Shown here in pieces: positions 1-5,051 of a stretch of 5,051 nucleotides of DNA. This DNA comes from Reyranella sp. (GTDB taxonomy: Bacteria; Pseudomonadota; Alphaproteobacteria; Reyranellales; Reyranellaceae). The notes beneath the pieces were generated by a model. That model had not been told where the DNA came from. It made no database searches and saw only the letters and a program-made list of their open reading frames with translations. The first letter of the stretch is position 1. Each line of letters begins with the position of its first letter. The DNA lies in NCBI GenBank assembly GCA_021732965.1, contig JAKFVZ010000705.1, positions 1 through 5,051 of the forward strand, given 5' to 3'. Position numbers and translations under genes: made by a program.

Positions 1-337
1 CGAGATCCCTCGGCTGGATCCGGAGGGCATCGGCCTCCACCAGTTCGAGGCGTCCGTCGGCCACGGCCTGCAGTTAGAGGAGCGGGCCGAATGCCCGCGC
101 GTCCACTTCGATGGCGACGACCCGGTTTGCCCCTTCGAGCAGCAGCGCGCGCGTGAGGCCACCCGGCCCCGGGCCGACTTCGATCACGGTCCCGTCGCCC
201 AGCGGCGCGGCCGCGCGCGCGATGCGGCGCGTCAGGTTGAGGTCGAGCAGGAAATGCTGGCCGAAGCGCTTCCTGGCATCGAACCCGTGGGTGGCGATGG
301 TCTCGCGGAGGGGGGGCAGGGCCTCGACGCCGTCCAT
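1..337 (-). pseudogene. rsmA: rsmA (ksgA), 16S rRNA dimethyladenosine transferase, 5' part only, interrupted by an in-frame TAA
   Basis: RsmA dimethylates two adjacent adenines in the 3'-terminal hairpin of 16S rRNA, using SAM, late in 30S subunit maturation in the cytoplasm. Seen: from ATG 337 the protein has the family N-terminal block RKRFGQHFLLDLNLTRRIAR (about residues 22-41), then SAM-binding motif I, VIEVGPGPGGLT (51-62), and VVAIEVD (73-79). After residue 87 (GPLL) the frame meets TAA at 76-74, then continues in the same frame with LQAVADGRLELVEADAL, which matches the next stretch of the family. The window edge cuts the gene at about codon 112, so the catalytic NLPY-type motif is not visible. 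The start is one base after the pdxA stop (TGA-G-ATG), implying translational coupling at the end of the surA-pdxA-rsmA operon. Identity is secure; whether the gene is dead or the stop is a base error is open. Confidence 0.88.
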
Positions 338-338
338 C

Positions 339-1337
339 TCAGTGGCCGCGGCGACGCGCCATGTCGTCCGCCATGTCGATGGCCGCCAGCAGGCTGGCAG
401 GGTCTGCACGGCCGGTGCCCGCAATGTCGAGTGCCGTGCCGTGGTCGGGCGAGGTTCGCACGAAGGGCAGGCCGAGCGTCACGTTGACGCCGCCGGCAAA
501 GTCGATGGTCTTGATCGGGATCAGCGCCTGGTCGTGATACATGCAGAGCGCGACGTCGTAGGCGGGCCGGGCCGCCGCATGGAACATCGTGTCGGCCGGT
601 GCGGGCCCATGCGCGGCGATACCTTCCCGCTGCAGCGCCTCGATGGCCGGAACGATGATGCGACGCTCCTCGTCGCCCATCGCGCCCTGTTCGCCGGCAT
701 GCGGGTTGAGCGCCGCCACCGCGAGGCGCGGATGCTCTATGCCGAACAGGTCCCGCAGTCCCCGGGCGGCGATCCGGCCGGCCCGCACGATCTGCTCGCC
801 GTCGAGTGCCTTCACGGCGTCGGCCAGCGACAGGTGGATGGTTACCGGAATGACGCGAAGCTGGGGGCAGGCCAGCATCATCGCGACCTCTACGCCGCCT
901 GCGAGCTGGGCAAGGAATTCCGTGTGGCCGGGATGGCGAAAGCCTGCATCCTGCAGCGTCTTCTTCTGGATCGGATTGGTGACGATCCCGGCGATCGCAC
1001 CGGCTTTGGCAAACTGTACCGCGCGCTCGATCGCTTCGATCGTGGCGGGTGCATTCGCAACGTCCGGCCGGCCGGGCGTTACCGGCGCGGCGAGGTGGAC
1101 GGGCAGGACCGGGAGCGCGGTTGGGAAAACGGCAGTGGCTTGCTAGGGCTGGGCGATGGTCTGCACCGGCACAGCGAGGCCCAGTTGCTGCGCGAGCGCC
1201 GCGAGGCGATCGGGATCGTCGAGGACGAAGAAAGGCCGGGCGTTCGAATGTCGCGCCTGCCAGGCCTTGAGGCTGAGTTCGCCCCCGACGCCGGCCGGCT
1301 CGCCCATCGTGACGGCGAGCGGCGCGGTCGTGCTCAT
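339..1337 (-). pseudogene. pdxA: pdxA, 4-hydroxythreonine-4-phosphate dehydrogenase, interrupted by an in-frame TAG
   Basis: PdxA oxidises 4-phosphohydroxy-L-threonine with NAD(P)+, and the product decarboxylates to 3-amino-2-oxopropyl phosphate, the PdxJ substrate in pyridoxal 5'-phosphate synthesis. Seen: ATG 1337 to TGA 339-341 is 333 codons, normal for the family. The N-terminus has TMGEPAGVGGELSLKAW. Later come VTNPIQKKTL, GHTEFLA, VTIHLSL, LNPHAGE, CMYHDQALIP and a long near-universal C-terminal block ending FVRTSPDHGTALDIAGTGRA. The expected metal ligands H168, H213 and H268 are all present, offset by two from E. coli His166/211/266. The one defect is TAG at 1145-1143 (codon 65), between IAQP and QATAVFPTALP; the same frame continues without an indel. 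It starts 10 bases after the surA stop, with no strong Shine-Dalgarno, so coupling to surA is likely. As written, it would yield only a 64-residue fragment lacking all metal ligands. Confidence 0.9.
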
Positions 1338-1347
1338 GGCCGCGACA

Positions 1348-2658
1348 TCACGACTTGATGTCGATCGTCGCCTGCCGGCGGAGGTCGCGCATGTAGCGGC
1401 GTCCGGCGGAGTCGAGCTTCTGGATGAGAAGCTGCTGCTGGATGGCGTCGCGCGTCGGCAGGCCATCGCCGCCGGCCTTGCTGCAGAGGGCGACGACCTG
1501 GAGGCCCTCGGCGACGCGGAACGGGCCCGCCGTGCCGCCGATCGGCAGGCGCGGCAGCTGTTCGTACATCTGCGGGTTGGCCGCGAGGTCGCCGACGCGC
1601 ACGCCGTTGAGATCGCCCGAAGTGCTGCCCTTGATCTGGCGCGACTGGACGTGGAGATCGCTGCACTGGCGGACGCCGCCCATGGCCTTTTGCGCATCGG
1701 CCGTTGCGCGGTTGGTTTCCTCCGGCGAGGCGTTGGGCGGCAGGGCCAGTGTCATCTGGACGAGGTTGAGCTTGACGTCGTCGGGACGGGCGGCAGCGAA
1801 AGGCCTGCGATCCACGACATAGAGAATGTGCCAGCCGGAGCCCGACCGCACCGGCTCCGAATAGCTGCGCGGCTGCACGCGTTCGATCGCGGCATCGAGG
1901 GAAGGATCGAGGGCGCCGGGCAGGACCCAGCCCAGATCGCCGCCGGATGCGGCAGAAGCGCCTTGGGAGAACTGTTGTGCGACGGCGGCGAAGGGCGCGC
2001 CGCGGCGGAGTTGCTCCATGATGCGATCGGCGCTGCGTTTGCCCTCGTCGACGCCATCGGCGCGGTCAACCGGCACGAAGATTTCGGCGACGCGCGTCTC
2101 GGTCTTGCCGACGTTTGAGCGCATACGGCTCATCGCGTCGTCGATCTCCGCATCGGACACGTCGACCTGTGAGCGCACCTTGCGGCGGATGATCTTGCCC
2201 CAGGCGATCTGGGCCTCGATCTGCTGCTTTGCGATATCGGGCGCGACGCCGACGCTCTGGAGGTAGAGCTTGAACTGTCCCTGTCCCAGCCCCGCCGCCC
2301 GCTCGATCTCGGTGTAGCGGCTGTTGATCTCGGACTCCGTGGGGCGCACGCCCAGCTTCTTGGCGTCCTGGACCTGCAGACGCTCGTCGATCATCTGGCG
2401 CAACATCTGCCCGGCCATGCGCTGACGCAGATCGGGGCTGTCCGCCAGGCCCGACGTGCGAATGGCGAACAGCACGCGCTGCGACAGGTCGAAGTAGATG
2501 ATGGCGTCGTCGTTGACGCGCGCGACGACGCGAAGCCCCTGGCTGGGTGCCGCCTGGACGGAAGCGCCCTGGGCAGCGGGCCTCTGCTGGGCCGACGCTG
2601 CGGCAGGCAGCACCATCAGGGCGAGGAGGAGGGAGGCGCGGAGGAGGGGCGCGGACAT
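1348..2658 (-). CDS. surA: SurA-type periplasmic chaperone / peptidyl-prolyl isomerase
   Basis: SurA escorts unfolded outer-membrane proteins across the periplasm to the BAM complex, and its parvulin domains can isomerise prolyl bonds. Seen, numbering from ATG 2658 (436 aa): a signal peptide MSAPLLRASLLLALMVLPAA with an ASA|QQ cleavage site near residue 23; a SurA N-terminal helical domain (about 42-165, VVARVNDDAIIYFDL to IIRRKVRSQV); a parvulin domain (about 188-285, with AEIFVPVD, SGGDLGWVLPG and SGSGWHILYVVDRR); and a second, degenerate parvulin-like domain (about 295-395). It has two cysteines, 332 and 392. An ATG at 2685 adds nine residues (MSLSSSVGE), but it lies only two bases after a probable -10 box and would spoil the signal peptide's N-region, so 2658 is preferred. 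Stop TGA 1350-1348. First gene of the operon with pdxA and rsmA; the usual upstream partner lptD is missing. Confidence 0.92.
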   Translation of the reverse strand: MSAPLLRASLLLALMVLPAAASAQQRPAAQGASVQAAPSQGLRVVARVNDDAIIYFDLSQRVLFAIRTSGLADSPDLRQRMAGQMLRQMIDERLQVQDAKKLGVRPTESEINSRYTEIERAAGLGQGQFKLYLQSVGVAPDIAKQQIEAQIAWGKIIRRKVRSQVDVSDAEIDDAMSRMRSNVGKTETRVAEIFVPVDRADGVDEGKRSADRIMEQLRRGAPFAAVAQQFSQGASAASGGDLGWVLPGALDPSLDAAIERVQPRSYSEPVRSGSGWHILYVVDRRPFAAARPDDVKLNLVQMTLALPPNASPEETNRATADAQKAMGGVRQCSDLHVQSRQIKGSTSGDLNGVRVGDLAANPQMYEQLPRLPIGGTAGPFRVAEGLQVVALCSKAGGDGLPTRDAIQQQLLIQKLDSAGRRYMRDLRRQATIDIKS

Positions 2659-2687
2659 TTCACCAACGGAGCTTGAGAGGGACATTT

Positions 2688-2715
2688 ATTATATTCCGTA
2701 GCAGGGTTGCTGCAA
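2688..2715 (-). promoter_or_regulatory. Probable sigma-70-type promoter of the surA-pdxA-rsmA operon
   Basis: On the minus strand, TTGCAG (2715-2710) is followed after 16 bases by a perfect TATAAT (2693-2688). This is an AT-rich patch in G+C-rich DNA, directly upstream of surA. A transcription start about 7 bases downstream falls near 2681-2683. That gives a leader of roughly 25 bases before the preferred ATG at 2658 and would make the ATG at 2685 leaderless or untranscribed. The -35 box matches consensus at only three of six positions, so the call rests mainly on the -10 box and the location. The plus-strand FkbM gene diverges from the same 162-base gap (2659-2820); no comparably good promoter is visible for it. 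Confidence 0.5.
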
Positions 2716-2716
2716 C
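2706..2716. repeat. Small palindrome GTTGC-T-GCAAC over the surA -35 region
   Basis: A perfect 5+1+5 inverted repeat lies exactly on the proposed -35 box of the surA promoter, between the two divergent genes. It could be an operator half-site pair or simply chance; an 11-base palindrome is weak evidence alone. No second copy was noticed nearby. Confidence 0.25.
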
Positions 2717-2820
2717 GCACGCCACTAAGGACAGAAAGTGGCAACACACAGGCACGCTTGACGCTTGGCGGTGGGTACGTTAGCCGAACCTCGACAGAGT
2801 TGGGGGCAAATAGTTCAGCC

Positions 2821-3867
2821 ATGAGGACGGCCCGCCGTTCAATCAGCGTCGCGAGCGCCTGGGAACGGGTTTGCTCCGGCGTGGGCTATCATCTGGACAA
2901 TATGGGCCGCTGGCTGATCGTGCGGGCGCCTTCAATCGGTGCTGCCTATGCCGGTATCCTGGCGCCGCGACTGTCGCGGCTCGAGCCGCGCCCCGGCTGG
3001 CGGTTCGCCGAGGAGTATTACGACCAGCGCCGCTGGCTCGCTTGTCGCAGGGGCGCCTTGTGGGAGGCCGCCCGGGAGAAGGAACTGGCGGTTCCCCTGA
3101 CCGTGCGCTGGCACGGCGGCAACACCGTCGACGTGACGCTGGGCAACGACAACAGCCTCTGCCTGTACGTCTGCGGCTCGTTCGAGCCCAACGAATTCGC
3201 CTTCGTCGACCGCATGCTGAAGCCTGGCATGGTGTTCGTCGATGTCGGCGCGAACGACGGCTACTACACGCTCTTCGCGGCACGCCGCGTCGGTCCGACC
3301 GGCAGGGTGATCGCCATCGAGCCCAGTTCGCGGGAGCGCGCGCATCTGCAACGCAATCTCGGTCGCAACGGCCTCGACAATGTGCAGGTCGTCGCCGCGG
3401 CGCTGGGCGCCGAGGCGGGCTTCGTCGATCTCCACCTGGCCCACGGCGTCCATGCCGGTCACAACACGCTGGGCGACTTCGCCCATGACGACGTTGTGCG
3501 TGCGAGTTCCGAGCGCGTGCCGCTGGAGACGCTCGACGCGCTGGTCACCCGTCACAGCCTGTCGAAGGTCGACATGGTGAAGATCGACGTGGAAGGCGCC
3601 GAGGCTGGCGTCGTGGCGGGCGCGCGGACGGTGCTGTCGACCCACCGCCCTGTCCTGTTGATGGAGCTCAACGATCGCGCCCTGCACGCGCAGGGGCAGA
3701 GCGCCGATACGCTGCTGAACACGCTGAAGACCGACCTGAACTATCAGGTCCTGTCTTTCTCCCTCGTCGGCGGCCGGCCGGAGCATGCGGTCGAGGGCGT
3801 ACCGCTGTCGTCCAACATCGTCCTGATGCCGAGGGAACGGGTGAGTGAACTCGATCTTGGCAAATAG
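2821..3867 (+). CDS. FkbM-family SAM-dependent methyltransferase
   Basis: FkbM-type enzymes O-methylate hydroxyls on sugars or polyketides; in Gram-negatives they are often found with surface-polysaccharide genes. The substrate cannot be told here. Seen, numbering from ATG 2821 (348 aa): a basic N-terminal region of about 100 residues with no recognised domain; a pre-domain strand block VDVTLGNDNSLCLYV; SAM motif I FVDVGANDGYYTLFAARRVG at 139-158; the acidic strand end VIAIEPS; VVAAALG; and the FkbM signature KIDVEGAEAGV from residue 254, followed by LLMELND. No signal peptide or clear membrane span is seen, so it is probably cytoplasmic. The frame stays open upstream to a TTG at 2707, but third-position G/C drops before 2821, so 2821 is preferred; ATG 2902 (321 aa) is an alternative. 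It is divergent from surA and ends at TAG just before an intrinsic terminator. Confidence 0.85.
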   Translation: MRTARRSISVASAWERVCSGVGYHLDNMGRWLIVRAPSIGAAYAGILAPRLSRLEPRPGWRFAEEYYDQRRWLACRRGALWEAAREKELAVPLTVRWHGGNTVDVTLGNDNSLCLYVCGSFEPNEFAFVDRMLKPGMVFVDVGANDGYYTLFAARRVGPTGRVIAIEPSSRERAHLQRNLGRNGLDNVQVVAAALGAEAGFVDLHLAHGVHAGHNTLGDFAHDDVVRASSERVPLETLDALVTRHSLSKVDMVKIDVEGAEAGVVAGARTVLSTHRPVLLMELNDRALHAQGQSADTLLNTLKTDLNYQVLSFSLVGGRPEHAVEGVPLSSNIVLMPRERVSELDLGK

Positions 3868-3879
3868 GCCACGCCATAC

Positions 3880-3925
3880 AGCAAAAGGTAGAGTGCAGGT
3901 CTAGCCTTTGCTAACGTTTTTCCTT
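3880..3925 (+). terminator. Intrinsic terminator of the plus-strand FkbM gene
   Basis: Thirteen bases after the FkbM stop, AGCAAAAGGTAGA (3880-3892) pairs with TCTAGCCTTTGCT (3900-3912). The stem has 12 base pairs with one bulged base on each side and a 7-base loop. Four bases later comes TTTTT (3917-3921) and more pyrimidines. The 3' arm overlaps the TAG stop of the convergent minus-strand gene (3913-3911). On the minus strand no T-run follows the hairpin, so it should act mainly on plus-strand transcripts. Confidence 0.75.
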
Positions 3926-5050
3926 CGCCCTTACGCTTCGAATAGAAAAAAACGTCCGGGACCCTTCTGGCGCTGTCGTACGGAAGATTAGCGATTCGAG
4001 GCCGACAGCTGGCGCCGAAAGCAGAACACGCTGCACGCCGTCCATTGCAACGACTATGCGCTCCGGCGATATGAAACCCGAAGAGACATTGCCACCGAGC
4101 GCGATCCCTAGTTTCCCTTGATGTACTTCGACGGCGACTTCGAGCACGAGAATCGTGTCTTTCTGAACGTCGGGGGGCGATCCAGAACTAGTGTCCACTA
4201 CGAGAGCATAACTCCAGATGTGATCCGAACTCTCTATTGTCCTACCAATCAGTGACGAAAAATCGTGGGGCTGATTTTGATTTTGTGCGGCTCCTTGTCC
4301 CAGCATTCTGCGACCAATCGTGCGAAGCTTACCGGCCAAGGCTGCCGTACCGGTCCCCTCGCTCTTCGAGCCATCAATGCTAGAGCCGAATTGAATTGTG
4401 GCGCGGTTCAGGGGTGGAGCAATCTCCCTTCCATGCACGGCATCCAGCGATTCTTCAAATCGAAGTGGCGGAGGAAATAGAAGCGAAAGCATTTGGGCCT
4501 TGTCGCTATGGTCGCGGCCATGTTGAAGCACGAAGTTATCGTGATCCAGAACTAAGGCCTGCCGATAGCCTTGACTGGACAACCAGGCAAGAGCTTCCCC
4601 TGCGCTCTGGTTACGTTTTGCGAGAGCATGGTTGAGTTCGATCACGATTAAAGGGTTGTGCTCTCTAAGCGTTCTTTCCGCACCGCGTAAGACCTCAAAG
4701 TCAAAACTGTCGACATCGATTTTCAAGCAATCGATACGGGCCGGCCGATGTTCCGTGACAAAGTCATCAAATCGATAAAACGAATAGTTCTGTACGTCAC
4801 CTTCGGTTCCCCAAATTCTGAAAATCCGATCCTGTTGCACGCCAGTTGTGGCACCAAGTGCAACTTAGTGGATTTCGACATTCGTGATGCCGTTGTGAGT
4901 GAGATTGGAGCGCAGCATCGTTGCGGTCGATGTTGGTTCGAAGGAGAAAACTCGTCCGTTAGGTGCCAGCTGTGCGAACAAGATGGAATAGTATCCAACG
5001 TTCGCGCCTATATCAAAAATCCACCAGTCTGGTTTCACATTGTCGACGAA
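3911..5050 (-). pseudogene. Second FkbM-family methyltransferase with C-terminal beta-rich extension, 5' end outside window, interrupted by an in-frame TAA
   Basis: The frame enters from the right edge. Numbered from the first whole codon at 5050: FVDNVKPDWWIFDIGANVGYY holds SAM motif I (about 11-21), then GRVFSFEPTST. TAA follows at 4867-4865 (codon 62) after GITNVEIH. The same frame resumes as VALGATTG and runs on through the FkbM signature CLKIDVDSFDFEVLRGAE (108-125) and LIVIELNH (134-141), to TAG 3913-3911. The methyltransferase core ends near residue 192. A Gly/Ser/Gln-rich linker follows, then a beta-strand-rich segment of about 110 residues (near 265-375) with VLEVAVEV, GKLGIALGG and RTTAPEGSRTFFSIRSV. 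This resembles carbohydrate-binding-like sandwich tails on polysaccharide enzymes (inference). Base composition is near 50% G+C, unlike the left neighbours, suggesting transfer. GTG 4840 downstream of the stop has no ribosome site and lies inside the fold, so it is unlikely to be a true start. Confidence 0.82.
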
Positions 5051-5051
5051 C

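Noticed and set aside
310..316. Run of seven C (minus strand) near the start of rsmA as a phase-variable tract
   Set aside because: Seven bases is short for phase variation, the frame is intact there, and such runs are common in G+C-rich DNA.
111..1358. 415-codon plus-strand open frame across rsmA and pdxA
   Set aside because: It is antisense to two well-recognised genes. Its protein is Arg/Gly-rich with no known motif, as expected for the reverse of G+C-rich coding DNA. It looks prominent only because the true genes are broken by stops.
1156..2118. 320-codon plus-strand open frame opposite surA
   Set aside because: It is a shadow of surA and the pdxA 5' end on the other strand, with no recognisable motifs or start signals.
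2758..2786. TTGACG at 2758 as the -35 box of a promoter for the plus-strand FkbM gene
   Set aside because: The -35 is good (5 of 6), but no acceptable -10 box lies 15-18 bases downstream (TAGCCG at best), so I do not call it.
2707..2820. TTG 2707 as the start of the plus-strand FkbM gene
   Set aside because: It lies inside the surA promoter. The 38 added codons show much weaker third-position G/C preference than the gene proper and carry no family motif.
2932..3786. 284-codon minus-strand open frame inside the first FkbM gene
   Set aside because: It is antisense to the FkbM motifs and has no recognisable family features of its own.
4838..4840. GTG 4840 as a genuine start of the right-hand gene
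   Set aside because: No Shine-Dalgarno precedes it, and it falls within the methyltransferase fold, after the SAM motif that is encoded in the same frame upstream.
1..5051. Reassignment of TAA and TAG to an amino acid, to explain the three internal stops
   Set aside because: The plus-strand FkbM gene ends at TAG (3865-3867) with a second in-frame TAG at 3889 and an intrinsic terminator right there. The minus FkbM gene ends at TAG 3913-3911, and reading on would run antisense into its neighbour. TAG clearly still acts as a stop, although low-level suppression is not excluded.

Overview
The window looks like chromosomal DNA from a high-G+C Gram-negative bacterium, most likely an alphaproteobacterium of the Rhodospirillales/Reyranella kind. 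The evidence is the conserved gene string surA-pdxA-rsmA, an RsmA N-terminus carrying the alphaproteobacterial-style FGQHFLLDLNLTRRIAR block, and strong G/C preference at third codon positions. The lineage is an inference from remembered family features, not from a search.

Left part (1-2658, minus strand): a compact housekeeping operon read right to left. surA encodes a periplasmic chaperone/prolyl isomerase for outer-membrane proteins. pdxA (pyridoxal-phosphate synthesis) starts 10 bases after surA ends. rsmA/ksgA (16S rRNA dimethyladenosine transferase) starts 1 base after pdxA ends and runs off the left edge. A likely sigma-70-type promoter sits just before surA (2688-2715). lptD, the usual gene upstream of surA, is absent; a divergent gene takes its place.

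Right part (2821-5051): two convergent genes for FkbM-family SAM-dependent methyltransferases, which usually modify sugars of surface polysaccharides or secondary metabolites. The plus-strand gene (2821-3867) is G+C-rich and intact, and ends at a good intrinsic terminator (3880-3925). The minus-strand gene (5050-3911, entering from the right edge) is clearly lower in G+C, carries an extra C-terminal beta-rich segment, and looks horizontally acquired.

The most striking observation is that three of the five genes (rsmA, pdxA and the minus-strand FkbM gene) each contain exactly one in-frame TAA or TAG. Family-typical sequence continues in the same frame on both sides, and no frameshift is visible. 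A general reassignment of TAA/TAG does not fit, because both FkbM genes end sensibly at TAG. The choices are real recent nonsense mutations, base errors in the sequence, or suppression. All three codons are one C-to-T change from a glutamine codon, although other single changes would also explain them. I found no CRISPR array, tRNA, rRNA, insertion sequence or clearly novel system.
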